Part shown: positions 8,995 to 17,459 of the stretch, in pieces
Numbering within the stretch: position 1 is the first letter of the stretch
How the letters are laid out: each line of letters starts with the position of its first letter
NCBI RefSeq assembly: GCF_000383595.1
Contig: NZ_KB911581.1
Location: 8,453,519 to 8,517,518 of the forward strand
Origin: Streptomyces bottropensis ATCC 25435
GTDB taxonomy: Bacteria > Actinomycetota > Actinomycetes > Streptomycetales > Streptomycetaceae
Direction of reading: 5' to 3'
Length of the DNA: 64,000 nucleotides
Program-made: the position numbers and the translations under genes
The notes under the pieces: generated by a model
Databases searched by the model: none
Seen by the model: only the letters and a program-made list of their open reading frames with translations
Told to the model about the DNA's origin: nothing

Positions 8995-9006
8995 AGGTCT
9001 AGTCCA
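8995..9006. promoter_or_regulatory. Candidate DasR (dre) box upstream of cutC
   Basis: AGGTCTAGTCCA is a near-palindrome differing at two positions from the core TGGTCTAGACCA of DasR sites. The same 12-mer, in inverted orientation, occurs at 35159-35170 in front of nagK. The position, 44 bases before the cutC start codon, fits an operator. Confidence 0.5.
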
Positions 9007-9128
9007 ATTTACAACAGGTGGACCTGTTGGACGCGGCCGTCACGGTTCGCACCTGGACGACCACCCTCCGCATCTACCCTGATCGGGGCGCCGTTCAACA
9101 AGAGCGGCTGCGCGAGAGGGAGTTGCCG

Positions 9129-9992
9129 ATGCCGAAGCCGAAGACACTCAACCCCTCCGAGTCCACCCGCGCGATGTACGGCGCTGAACTCCGTCACCGG
9201 CGGGAACGCGCGGGGCTGTCCCAGGAGGAACTGGGAGCGGCAATGTTCGTCAGCGGCTCTTTCGTGGGCCAGCTGGAGGCGGGCGTCCGACGGATGCAGC
9301 TGGAGTACGCGAAGTCCGTGGACGAGATTCTGCAGACGGACGGATTCTTCGTGCGGAACCTGGCGGCAGCACGGCAGTCGCCCTACCGCGCCCACTTCGC
9401 GGATGTGGTGGAGCTGGAAGGCGTGGCCTGCACGATCAAGGACTGGGCACCGTCCTCCATGCCCGGACTCCTCCAGACCCCGTCGTACAACCGAGCCGTG
9501 ATCCGCGCCTACGACCCGCTTGTCCCGGAGGACGTCGTCGAGGAGCGTATCTCGTTCCGAAAGGCCCGAGCCCGCATCTTCGACAGCCCGGCACCGCCCC
9601 TGTACTGGGCGATCCTCGACGAGGTCATCGTACGGCGGCAGGCGGGCAGCGCAGCGGTGATGGCCGGGCAACTGCTCCATGTCGCCGGCATGATCCGGGG
9701 CAACCGGATCATCGTGCAGGTGCTGCCCATCAGTGCGGGTGTGCACGCCGGGAACGCAGGCATCTTCAAGCTGATGACCTTCGACGACGCTCCGCCGATG
9801 GTGTATTGCCAAGGGTCCGAATCTGGACGCTTGTTGGACGATCCATCTGTATTCGCCCGCTCTGCGCTCACCTACGATTTGCTGGGGGCCGCGGCGTTGT
9901 CGCCTGACGCGTCCCTCGCTCTGATCGAGCAGGCGGCCAAGGAGTACAAGGATGCGGACCGCACCCGATCCGAGGACCGCGACCTGGCGTAG
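9129..9992 (+). CDS. HTH (XRE) regulator with DUF5753 domain
   Basis: A 287-residue protein starting at the ATG at 9129, with GAGGGAG six bases upstream. Residues about 18-72 form an XRE helix-turn-helix (LRHRRERAGLSQEELGAAMF then VSGSFVGQLEAGVRR). Residues about 95-275 match DUF5753, the ligand-type domain of WhiJ-like Streptomyces regulators (MPGLLQTPSYNRAV, IIVQVLPISAGVH, YDLLGAAALSPDASL). Its 3' end overlaps the next gene, a DUF397 protein, by 41 bases, as is usual for these pairs, where the DUF397 partner is thought to antagonise the DNA-binding protein. The regulatory target is unknown. Confidence 0.9.
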   Translation: MPKPKTLNPSESTRAMYGAELRHRRERAGLSQEELGAAMFVSGSFVGQLEAGVRRMQLEYAKSVDEILQTDGFFVRNLAAARQSPYRAHFADVVELEGVACTIKDWAPSSMPGLLQTPSYNRAVIRAYDPLVPEDVVEERISFRKARARIFDSPAPPLYWAILDEVIVRRQAGSAAVMAGQLLHVAGMIRGNRIIVQVLPISAGVHAGNAGIFKLMTFDDAPPMVYCQGSESGRLLDDPSVFARSALTYDLLGAAALSPDASLALIEQAAKEYKDADRTRSEDRDLA

Positions 9993-10152
9993 AAGCAGCT
10001 ACAGCGACGGCGCCGGCGACGAGTGCGTGGAAGTCGCCGACGGCTTCCCCGGCCTCGTCCCCGTCCGCGACAGCAAGAACCCGGCCGGCGGTGTTCTCGT
10101 CTTCGGGGCCGCCGCCTGGTCGCACTTCGTGGCGGCGGCCCGTGAAGGGTGA
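9952..10152 (+). CDS. DUF397 protein, partner of the upstream HTH regulator
   Basis: A 66-residue protein with the DUF397 pattern: WRRSSYSDGAGDECVEVA, then VPVRDSKNP and VLVFGAAAWSHFVAAAR. It overlaps the end of the HTH/DUF5753 gene, which implies co-translation. In characterised pairs the small acidic partner modulates the HTH protein; that role is inferred here. Confidence 0.88.
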   Translation: MRTAPDPRTATWRRSSYSDGAGDECVEVADGFPGLVPVRDSKNPAGGVLVFGAAAWSHFVAAAREG

Positions 10153-10207
10153 CCGCCCTCAGTAGAGGGTGATCCGCTCGATGGCCCGGCCACGGCACAA
10201 TGCGTAC

Positions 10208-10900
10208 ATGTCCGCCCCTGAGACACCTCAGACACCCGAGACACCCGGCGTCTCGGAGGCCCGCCGCGTGGCCCTCCGCCACCGCTGGCTCCCCGCGCTG
10301 CTCTCCGCCCGGGACGGAGCCTGCGAACCCGCGCCGGGGCCGTACGCGGAGAACCTGATCGAGCGGTGGTCCGAGCCGCAGCGGAAGTACCACACCCTCG
10401 ATCACCTCACGGCGGTGCTGGACCGTGTCGAGGTGCTGGAGGAGTACGCGGCGGACCCGGATCTCGTGCGGCTGGCGACCTGGTTCCACGACGCCGTGTA
10501 CCTGCCGGACCGGTCGGAGAACGAGGAGCGGTCGGCCCGGCTCGCCGAGCGGGCGCTGACCGAGGCGGGGGTGCCGGCGGCGAAGGTGGCGGAGGTCGCC
10601 CGGCTGGTGCGGCTGACGATCACCCATGATCCGGCCGACGACGACGCCAACGGGCAGGTGCTGTGCGACGCGGATCTCGCGATCCTCGCGTCGCCGCCGG
10701 ACGCGTACGCCGCCTACGCCGCCGCCGTGCGGGAGGAGTACGGGTTCGTGCCGGACGAGGCGTTCCGGGAGGGCCGCGCGGCGGTGCTGCGCCAGCTCCT
10801 CGACCTGCCCCGGCTGTTCAGGACGCCGTACGGGGAGCGGGAGTGGGAGGGCCGGGCGCGGGAGAACCTTCGCACCGAGCTGGCGCTGCTGACGGGCTGA
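10208..10900 (+). CDS. Predicted metal-dependent HD phosphohydrolase
   Basis: About 230 residues. The HD-domain signature is visible: YHTLDHL near 62, WFHDAVY near 94 and a late Asp in CDADLAIL near 158, matching COG4339 metal-dependent phosphohydrolases. Substrate unknown. The start is uncertain: the ATG at 10208 may be leaderless, while ATG 10181 and GTG 10169 are also in frame. The gene ends in a short tandem repeat (CTGACGGG about three times) that includes its stop codon. Confidence 0.82.
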   Translation: MSAPETPQTPETPGVSEARRVALRHRWLPALLSARDGACEPAPGPYAENLIERWSEPQRKYHTLDHLTAVLDRVEVLEEYAADPDLVRLATWFHDAVYLPDRSENEERSARLAERALTEAGVPAAKVAEVARLVRLTITHDPADDDANGQVLCDADLAILASPPDAYAAYAAAVREEYGFVPDEAFREGRAAVLRQLLDLPRLFRTPYGEREWEGRARENLRTELALLTG

Positions 10901-10977
10901 CGGGCTGACGGGCTGACCGAGCGCATCGATCGAGCCGCGGGGGAATGCGGTCCTCCGGCCGCCGGTTACCCCTGTAC

Positions 10978-12234
10978 ATGTCTTCTCCCGCCACCGCCCA
11001 GGACCACCCCGCCCGCTTCCGCATACCCCTCTCCGTCTACGTCCTCGGCCTCGCCGTCTTCGCGCTCGGCACCAGTGAGTTCATGCTCTCCGGGCTGCTG
11101 CCGCCCCTCGCCGAGGACATGCACGTGTCCATTCCGCGGGCAGGGCTGCTGATCTCGGCGTTCGCGATCGGGATGGTGGTCGGGGCGCCGCTGCTGGCGG
11201 TGGCGACGCTGCGCCTGCCCCGGCGTACGACTCTCGTCGCGCTGATCACGATCTTCGGGTTCGGGCAGGTCGCGGGTGCCCTCGCCCCGAACTACGGCAT
11301 CCTCTTCGCCTCCCGGGTCGTGAGCGCGCTCGCCTGCGCGGGGTTCTGGGCGGTCGGGGCGGCCGTGGCGGTGGCGATGGTGCCGGTGAACGCGCGGGCG
11401 CGCGCCCTGGCCATCATGATCGGCGGTTTGTCGATCGCGAACGTGCTCGGAGTGCCGGCGGGGGCGTTCCTCGGGGAGCACTTCGGGTGGCGGTCGGCGT
11501 TCTGGGCGGTGGCGGTGGCCTCGGCGGTCGCGCTCGTCGGGGTCGTGACACTGGTTCCGGCCATTCCCCGGCCCGAGCAGCTGCCCCGGCTCGGGCAGGA
11601 GGTCCGGATCTACCGCGACCGGCAGGTCTGGCTGACCATCACCGTCGTGGCGCTCGCCGCCGGCGGTGTCTTCTGCGCGTTCAGCTATCTCGCGCCGTTG
11701 CTCACGGACGTGGCGGGGCTGGACGCCGGATGGGTGCCGACGGTTCTCGCGCTGTTCGGGATCGGCGCGCTGATCGGCACGGCGATCGGGGGCCGGGTCG
11801 CGGACGCGCACCTCTTCGGGGTGCTGCTCAGCGGGATCACCGCCTCCACCGTCTTCCTCGTCGCCCTGGCGCTGCTCGCCCAGTACGCCGTCGCCGCCGT
11901 GCTGCTGTCCTTCCTCCTCGGGGTGTCCTGCTTCTACACCGCCCCGGCGCTCAACGCCCGGCTGTTCAACGTCGCGGGCGCCGCCCCGACCCTGGCCGGC
12001 GCCACCACCACCGCCGCGTTCAACCTCGGCAACACCGGCGGCCCCTGGGTCGGCGGTGTGGTCATCGACGCGGGCTTCGGCTTCGCCTCCACCGCCTGGG
12101 CGGGCGCCGCCATCACCGCCGCCGCGATCGGCACCACGGCCGTGTCGCTGCGCCTGCACCGGCGTGCGCGGGCCTCCCGGCTGGTGGCCGGGAGCGGTGA
12201 GAGCGCCGTAAATCCGGTACGTACGGACGTCTGA
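10978..12234 (+). CDS. MFS exporter, Cmx/CmrA chloramphenicol-efflux type
   Basis: A 418-residue protein with about twelve hydrophobic segments. The N-terminal motif LAVFALGTSEFMLSGLLP and the adjacent AGLLISAFAIGMVVGAPLLA match the Cmx/CmrA/Cml subgroup of 12-TM drug:proton antiporters, which includes the chloramphenicol resistance exporter of Streptomyces lividans. The real substrate cannot be read from sequence. The start ATG at 10978 follows CCTGTAC closely with no binding site, so the message may be leaderless; an ATG at 10945 is also in frame. Confidence 0.88.
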   Translation: MSSPATAQDHPARFRIPLSVYVLGLAVFALGTSEFMLSGLLPPLAEDMHVSIPRAGLLISAFAIGMVVGAPLLAVATLRLPRRTTLVALITIFGFGQVAGALAPNYGILFASRVVSALACAGFWAVGAAVAVAMVPVNARARALAIMIGGLSIANVLGVPAGAFLGEHFGWRSAFWAVAVASAVALVGVVTLVPAIPRPEQLPRLGQEVRIYRDRQVWLTITVVALAAGGVFCAFSYLAPLLTDVAGLDAGWVPTVLALFGIGALIGTAIGGRVADAHLFGVLLSGITASTVFLVALALLAQYAVAAVLLSFLLGVSCFYTAPALNARLFNVAGAAPTLAGATTTAAFNLGNTGGPWVGGVVIDAGFGFASTAWAGAAITAAAIGTTAVSLRLHRRARASRLVAGSGESAVNPVRTDV

Positions 12235-12254
12235 CCCCGCCTATCCTCGCCGCC

Positions 12255-13367
12255 ATGCGACCAATGGGCGGGGATCAGGTACAGGAAGCCGTCGAACACT
12301 GTCTGGCGGTGCTGGAGACGGTGGTCGACCAGGACTGGGAGGGCGTCAAGGCCGGTCGGCTGGAGTGGAGTTGCCGGGGGACGGCCGACCACATCGCCTC
12401 GGACCTGATCGAGTACGCGGGGCAGCTGGCGGGGCGGCCGACGACGCGCTGGGTGCCGTTCGAGATCGACATGTCCGAGTGCGAGGGGAACGCCGACGTA
12501 CTGGAGGTGATCCGGACGACCGGTGCGCTGCTGTCCGCCACCGTCACGGCCACTCCCCGCTCGGTGCGGGGCTACCACCCGTATCCGTTCCGCGCGGCCG
12601 ACCGTGAGGGCTTCGCGGCGATGGGGGTCGCCGAGGTGCTGCTGCACACGTACGACATCGCGGAGGGCCTCGGGCTGCCCGCGTCCGCGCACCTGCCGCC
12701 CGTCGGGCTGTGCGAGACCGTGCTCGCGCGCCTCTTCCCGCACGTCAGGCCCGGTGACGACCCCTGGGCGACGCTGCTGTGGGCCACCGGCCGGGGCGAG
12801 CTGCCGGGGCGCGCGCCCGTCACGGAGTGGCAGTGGCGCAATCCGCTGCACATCGACGCCGGACGGATCGTCCTCCAGGGCGTCCACCCGGCCGCCGCGG
12901 CCCATCTCGCCGAGGGCGGCACGGGGGGCTTCGACTGGATCGTGGGCGGGCCCATCGACGGGACGCGGGTCGGGGCGGGGCTGGTGTTCCAGGCGTACGA
13001 GGCGGGGGTGCACCGGCCGGAGTGGGGCATGTTCGTGCTCGTACGCGAGGAGGACGGGATGGCCGTCGGCGCGCTCGGCTACCACGGCGCCCCGGACGAG
13101 GAGGGCCGTGTCGAGGTCGGCTACGACCTGGTCGAGGGGGCGCGCGGGCGCGGCTACATGACCGAGGCACTGCGCGGACTGGCCGGCTGGGCGGAGGAAC
13201 GTGCCCGGGAACAGGGCGACGTACGGTCACTCTTCGCGGTCGTCGACAAGACCAACACGGCGTCCCAGGGCGTCGTCACCCGGGCCGGCTTCCAGAAGGT
13301 CAGCGACGACTGGGGCGACGGCGAGCACGGGACGCAGTTCGCGTACGAACTCCGCCTCGGCATCTGA
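12255..13367 (+). CDS. Fusion of DinB/maleylpyruvate-isomerase-like domain and GNAT acetyltransferase
   Basis: A 370-residue two-domain protein. Residues about 8-190 resemble the mycothiol maleylpyruvate isomerase N-terminal (DinB-like) fold, with WSCRGTADHIASDLIEYA and GVAEVLLHTYDIAEGL supplying possible metal-binding histidines. Residues about 230-368 form a GNAT domain (RPEWGMFVLVREEDG, VEVGYDLVEGARGRGYMTEA, with AGFQKV near the end). The Gly-rich GARGRGY is the acetyl-CoA loop. It probably acetylates a small molecule or protein in a thiol- or metal-linked process, but the pairing gives no firm function. The start ATG at 12255 looks leaderless. Confidence 0.82.
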   Translation: MRPMGGDQVQEAVEHCLAVLETVVDQDWEGVKAGRLEWSCRGTADHIASDLIEYAGQLAGRPTTRWVPFEIDMSECEGNADVLEVIRTTGALLSATVTATPRSVRGYHPYPFRAADREGFAAMGVAEVLLHTYDIAEGLGLPASAHLPPVGLCETVLARLFPHVRPGDDPWATLLWATGRGELPGRAPVTEWQWRNPLHIDAGRIVLQGVHPAAAAHLAEGGTGGFDWIVGGPIDGTRVGAGLVFQAYEAGVHRPEWGMFVLVREEDGMAVGALGYHGAPDEEGRVEVGYDLVEGARGRGYMTEALRGLAGWAEERAREQGDVRSLFAVVDKTNTASQGVVTRAGFQKVSDDWGDGEHGTQFAYELRLGI

Positions 13368-13388
13368 CGTCCACCGGGTCCGACGCGC

Positions 13389-13492
13389 GCGGACCGGAAC
13401 CGCACAGACCGGAACCGCACAGGCCGGGACCGCACGGCCGGGACCTCAGCCCGGTCCGCACGGCCCGGACCGCACGGCCCGGACCGCTCAGG
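13389..13492. repeat. Degenerate 14-16-bp tandem repeats
   Basis: Several imperfect copies of a unit close to GACCGGAACCGCACAG, drifting to GGCCCGGACCGCACG, lie between the DinB-GNAT gene and the convergent DUF4031 gene. No coding potential was apparent. Confidence 0.6.
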
Positions 13493-13763
13493 CCGTCGTG
13501 GCACCCCGCCGCTTCGGTCTGCGCAGGCCCGCCTCCGTCAGCCTGCGCAGCAGCTCCTTCGAGCCGACCTGCGCGGCTCCCGCCCGCACGACCTCCTCGT
13601 AACGGTGGGACGGGATGTCGTAGTGGTCGCGTTCGAAGGCGCGCTCGGGGATGCCCAACCGCTGCGCGAAGGCGTGCAGTTCGTCGAAGGAGGCGTCGCT
13701 CACGAGGTGGGACCACATGCGGCCGTGCCCCGGCCAGGTGGGCGGATCGATGTAGATGCTCAC
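13488..13763 (-). CDS. DUF4031 domain protein
   Basis: A 91-residue protein starting at a GTG at 13763 that overlaps the upstream gene by four bases (GTGA). The DUF4031 signature is clear: SIYIDPPTWPGHGRMWSHLV at the N-terminus and FERDHYDIPSHRYEEVVRAG in the middle, with many His/Asp residues that suggest metal binding. It ends in a basic tail. Function unknown; translation is coupled to the upstream 151-residue gene. Confidence 0.88.
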   Translation of the reverse strand: MSIYIDPPTWPGHGRMWSHLVSDASFDELHAFAQRLGIPERAFERDHYDIPSHRYEEVVRAGAAQVGSKELLRRLTEAGLRRPKRRGATTA

Positions 13764-14215
13764 GAGGAACGCCCTTCTCCGAACGCCCCTCCGGGCCCCT
13801 CTCCGAACACCCCTCCGGGCTCCTCTCCCGCCGCTTCTCCGATCGCCGTCCTCAACGCCCCCACCGCCGCGACCCGCACCCCCGCCTTGTGGCACACCCA
13901 CCGCGGGTCGGGTCCCAGCTCCGGTTCCACGTCGAGCGCGTGCGGGTCGCCGTCGTCGCAGACCGGGCAGAGGGGCCAGCGGCCGTACCGTTCGAGCAGG
14001 GCGTCCTGGACGTCCTGGGCGACGAGCCCGGCGACGTACGGCACTCCGTCCGGCCACTGCTCGACCCACCAGCGGCGTTGGACGACCGATTCCTCGACCA
14101 TGGACACGACATCGGCCTCGGCGACCCTCCCGGCCGCCAGATCGGCGAGTACGAGGGCGCGGGCCGCGTGCAGCGCCTGCTCAAGGGGGCTCACGGGGTC
14201 ACTGCTGGGGCTCAT
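13760..14215 (-). CDS. Hypothetical protein with CxxC motif (151 aa)
   Basis: Begins at the ATG at 14215 and ends in a GTGA overlap with the DUF4031 gene, so the two form a coupled operon. The sequence holds a CPVCDDGDPH motif near residue 86 and a single Cys in WVCHKAG, compatible with a small zinc site. The C-terminus is a glycine/glutamate repeat (GGVFGEGP GGAFGEG). No family is recognised. It is divergent from the RpiR-type regulator 55 bp away. Confidence 0.75.
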   Translation of the reverse strand: MSPSSDPVSPLEQALHAARALVLADLAAGRVAEADVVSMVEESVVQRRWWVEQWPDGVPYVAGLVAQDVQDALLERYGRWPLCPVCDDGDPHALDVEPELGPDPRWVCHKAGVRVAAVGALRTAIGEAAGEEPGGVFGEGPGGAFGEGRSS

Positions 14216-14252
14216 GCACCCATTGTGCGGCCCTTGACCATACGGCCGGGAA

Positions 14253-14265
14253 GAAAATATCTTTC
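14253..14265. promoter_or_regulatory. GAAA-N5-TTTC inverted repeat, possible MurR-type operator
   Basis: GAAAATATCTTTC lies just upstream of the regulator start and is AT-rich against the local background. A second GAAACTTTC occurs inside the first codons (about 14289-14297). RpiR/MurR regulators often bind such AT-rich inverted repeats near their own promoters; assignment is by position only. Confidence 0.35.
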
Positions 14266-14270
14266 ATTGT

Positions 14271-15254
14271 GTGAGTGATGACGTGAAGGAAACTTTCGCA
14301 GCCACGGCCGGAGCGGCCGCCGGCCGCCCGGCCGAAGGCCGGAGCGGCTCCGCGACCACGTCGTCCGCACCACCCGCCCCCGCCGCCCTCGCGGCGAAGG
14401 TGCGGACGCTGGCCCCGTCCATGACCCGCTCGATGCAGCGCGTCGCGGAGGCCGTCGCGAACGACCCGGCGGCCTGCGCCGCCCTCACGGTCACCGGCCT
14501 CGCCGGGCTGACCGGCACCAGCGAGGCGACGGTGGTGCGCACCGCCCGCCTCCTCGGTTACCCCGGCTACCGCGACCTGCGCCTCGCCCTCGCCGGACTC
14601 GCCGCCCACCAGCAGTCGGGCCGCGCCCCCTCGGTCACGGCCGACATCGCGGTGGACGACCCGCTCCCCGACGTGGTCGCCAAGCTCGCCTACGACGAGC
14701 AGCAGACCCTCGCGGACACGGCGGCCGGACTCGACATGGCCCAGCTCGGCGCGGCGGTCGGAGCGCTGGCCGGGCCCCGCCGTATAGACATCTACGGCGT
14801 CGGGGCGTCCGGGCTGGTCGCGCAGGACCTCACGCAGAAGCTGCTCCGCATAGGGCTGATAGCCCACGCCCACAGCGACCCGCACCTCGCCGTCACCAAC
14901 GCGGTGCAGCTCCGCGCGAAGGACGTGGCCGTGGCGATCACCCACTCCGGCTCGACGGGCGACGTCATCGAGCCGCTGCGGGTCGCCTTCGACCACGGGG
15001 CCACCACGATCGCGATCACCGGAAGGCCGGACGGACCGGTCTCCCAGTACGCCGACCACGTCCTGACGACGTCCACGGCCCGGGAGAGCGAGCTGCGACC
15101 GGCGGCGATGTCGTCCCGGACGAGTCAGCTGCTGGTGGTGGACTGCCTGTTCGTCGGGGTGGCGCAGCGGACGTACGAGTCGGCGGCGCCCGCGCTGTCG
15201 GCGTCGTACGAGGCGTTGGCGCACCGGCACCGGGCCGGCGGTCCGTCCCGGTAG
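14271..15254 (+). CDS. MurR/RpiR-family regulator with SIS domain
   Basis: A 327-residue regulator. After a low-complexity Ala/Ser N-terminus, residues about 40-115 carry the RpiR helix-turn-helix (VANDPAACAALTVTGLAGL, TSEATVVRTARLLGYPGYRD). Residues about 155-290 form a sugar isomerase (SIS) domain with VGASGLVAQD, AITHSGSTGDVIEPL and AITGRPDGPVSQYADHVL that binds a phosphosugar. It lies directly upstream of murQ, so it most likely senses MurNAc-6-P or GlcNAc-6-P. The start is GTG 14271 or GTG 14283. It is divergent from the 151-residue gene. Confidence 0.9.
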   Translation: MSDDVKETFAATAGAAAGRPAEGRSGSATTSSAPPAPAALAAKVRTLAPSMTRSMQRVAEAVANDPAACAALTVTGLAGLTGTSEATVVRTARLLGYPGYRDLRLALAGLAAHQQSGRAPSVTADIAVDDPLPDVVAKLAYDEQQTLADTAAGLDMAQLGAAVGALAGPRRIDIYGVGASGLVAQDLTQKLLRIGLIAHAHSDPHLAVTNAVQLRAKDVAVAITHSGSTGDVIEPLRVAFDHGATTIAITGRPDGPVSQYADHVLTTSTARESELRPAAMSSRTSQLLVVDCLFVGVAQRTYESAAPALSASYEALAHRHRAGGPSR

Positions 15255-15347
15255 CACCCGGTGACGAGCGCCCCGCCATTGCGCAGGCCTCCGACCCACC
15301 CGCAGCACCGCCGTACCACCGCACGGCCCCGTACGGAATGAGCCCCC

Positions 15348-16322
15348 ATGCCCTCCACCCCTGGTACCCCCGGCACTCCCGACACCTCCGCCCTCGCCAA
15401 CCACATGGCCGTGCGCGCCGAGTTGGAGGCGCTGACGACCGAGGCGTTCCGGCCGGAGCTGGCCGACATCGATCAGCTGCCGACGCTGGACATCGCGAAG
15501 CTGATGAACGCCGAGGACGCGACCGTGCCGACGGCGGTCTCCGCGCAGTTGCCGCTCATCGCGGCGGCCGTCGACGCGATCGCGGAGCGGATGGCCCGGG
15601 GCGGCCGGCTCGTCTACGCGGGGGCGGGTACGGCCGGGCGGCTGGGTGTCCTGGACGCGTCCGAGTGCCCGCCGACGTTCAACACCGCGCCCACGCAGGT
15701 CGTGGGCCTGATCGCGGGTGGCCGGGATGCCATGATCACCTCGATCGAGGGGGCGGAGGACTCGGCGGAGCTGGCCCGGACCGACCTCGACGCGCTCAAA
15801 CTCACGCCCGACGACACCGTGGTCGGCATCTCCGCCTCCGGCCGCACCCCGTACGCGGTGGGCGCGGTGGAGCACGCGCGCGCGGTCGGCGCGCTCACCA
15901 TCGGTCTGTCCTGCAACGCGGCCAGCGCGCTCGCCGCGGCGGCCGACCACGGCATCGAGATCGTCGCCGGACCCGAGCTGGTCACCGGCTCGACCCGCCT
16001 CAAGGCCGGCACGGCCCAGAAGCTGGTCCTCAACATGCTCTCGACGATCACCATGATCCGTCTCGGCAAGACCTACGGGAACCTCATGGTCGACGTCCGC
16101 GCCACCAACGACAAGCTTCGCGCCCGCTCCCACCGCATCGTCGCCCTCGCCACAGGCGCGACCGACACCGAGATCGAAACGGCCCTCACGGCCACGAACG
16201 GCCAGGTCAAGCACGCCATCCTCACCATCCTGACCGGCGTGGACGCGGACACCGCGACCCGCCTGCTGACGGAGAACGAGGGCCACCTACGGGCAGCCCT
16301 GACCGCCACGACACCCCACTGA
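15348..16322 (+). CDS. murQ: N-acetylmuramic acid 6-phosphate etherase
   Basis: A 324-residue SIS-domain lyase. It cleaves the lactyl ether of MurNAc-6-P to give GlcNAc-6-P and D-lactate in cell-wall sugar recycling. Family landmarks are TEAFRPELADIDQLPTLDI, VYAGAGTAGRLGVLDASECP, the catalytic region EGAEDSAELARTDL and ISASGRTPYAVGAVEHA, followed by STRLKAGTAQKLVLNMLST. Length is normal. It lies 94 bp after the MurR-like gene in the same direction; the product feeds the NagA step encoded at 36.2 kb. Confidence 0.95.
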   Translation: MPSTPGTPGTPDTSALANHMAVRAELEALTTEAFRPELADIDQLPTLDIAKLMNAEDATVPTAVSAQLPLIAAAVDAIAERMARGGRLVYAGAGTAGRLGVLDASECPPTFNTAPTQVVGLIAGGRDAMITSIEGAEDSAELARTDLDALKLTPDDTVVGISASGRTPYAVGAVEHARAVGALTIGLSCNAASALAAAADHGIEIVAGPELVTGSTRLKAGTAQKLVLNMLSTITMIRLGKTYGNLMVDVRATNDKLRARSHRIVALATGATDTEIETALTATNGQVKHAILTILTGVDADTATRLLTENEGHLRAALTATTPH

Positions 16323-16434
16323 CCGGCCCCGGTACGGCGACATCCGCTCGGCCTCGATCGGCGGCACCCGCCTCGATCGCGCTGGGGCACAGGAGCTGAT
16401 GCCGCCCCCGCGACCCGGTCCGCCGGCCCGCCCC

Positions 16435-17226
16435 TCACCAGCGCCACACCCACCTCGGGCGACACCCCGTCCGCCGCGCCCACACCGAGCAGGCGGCCTC
16501 CCAGTCCTTCCTGGCCTTCGCCCGGTCCGGGCGCAGGGAATCGATCAGCCGGTCGCGCTCGCGTTCCTTCTCCGCCTTGCGCTCGGCCGTCTCCTTCCGG
16601 ATCTTCCGCACCTCGGCGCCGATGTCCGCGCTCTGCCGCTGCCGCTGCGCGCGGTACTCGGTCTCGCGCAGTACGGCGGCGGAGATCTGTCTGGCCAAGC
16701 TCTCGACGTCCTTCCTGTCCGCTCGCGGGTAGGCGACGCTGTCCTTGCCCTGCGGCCAGGTCACGCTCAGGGAGACGCCGTCGCCGGTCGCGACGACCCT
16801 GACCTTGACCCCGCCCAGGGGCAGGGCCCGGCGCACGCGCTCAGGGGCCCGCTGTTCCTGCGGCGCCCTGACCAGGAAGTGCAGGGCGTGCTCGTACAGC
16901 ACCAGGTCGCCGAGCCTGTACCGCTCCTCGCCCGGGGTGTCGCGCTGCAGTTCCGCCCGTTTCGCCCGCAGCGCCTGGACCTGCCGCTCCCCCTCCCGTG
17001 CGACGCCGGTGGCGGCGCTCCGGACCTTCCCGATCCGGCGGCGGATCTGCCGCTCCCTGGTCCGCCGCAGCAGCCGGGCCTCGCGCAGCTCCCGGCGTGC
17101 GTCGGCGTGGTCCGGGTGATAGGCGTGGCGCCGGTCACCCCAGCGGACGGGGTAGAGCAGCACCTGCCGGCCCGCCAGGGCGGCGAGGGCCACGACCAGC
17201 GCCGACGACCAAAAGACGATCTCCAC
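16435..17226 (-). CDS. Membrane-anchored coiled-coil hypothetical protein
   Basis: The GTG at 17226 is preceded by GGGGAGG at seven bases, giving 263 residues. One N-terminal hydrophobic segment (IVFWSSALVVALAALAG, about residues 3-19) is followed by long basic/acidic helices (ARRELREARLLRRTRERQIR and EVRKIRKETAERKAEKERER) that look like coiled coils flanking a central beta-rich part. The gene is convergent with murQ. No family is recognised. Confidence 0.75.
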   Translation of the reverse strand: MEIVFWSSALVVALAALAGRQVLLYPVRWGDRRHAYHPDHADARRELREARLLRRTRERQIRRRIGKVRSAATGVAREGERQVQALRAKRAELQRDTPGEERYRLGDLVLYEHALHFLVRAPQEQRAPERVRRALPLGGVKVRVVATGDGVSLSVTWPQGKDSVAYPRADRKDVESLARQISAAVLRETEYRAQRQRQSADIGAEVRKIRKETAERKAEKERERDRLIDSLRPDRAKARKDWEAACSVWARRTGCRPRWVWRW

Positions 17227-17459
17227 CGTGCGGCCTCCCCGATACACCACTGGTGTGCCGCCAGCAGTGTCCCGCCCGGGATCGCCGCACGGAATACGGC
17301 CGTAGGTCACGGTTCCGCCGGAACGGGGCACCGAAGGTGCCATGGACACAGGTACCGAGGGCGGCACGGAAACGGGCGCCGGAACCGCTCATGGGCATCG
17401 ATGTCAGTGGCGTGTGGCACCGTGGGGTGAGTCGATGTCTCCAGGGAAGGACCGAGCCC

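Noticed and set aside
14216..14270. DasR box at the murR-murQ promoter
   Set aside because: No TGGTCTAGACCA-like sequence with fewer than four mismatches was seen there.
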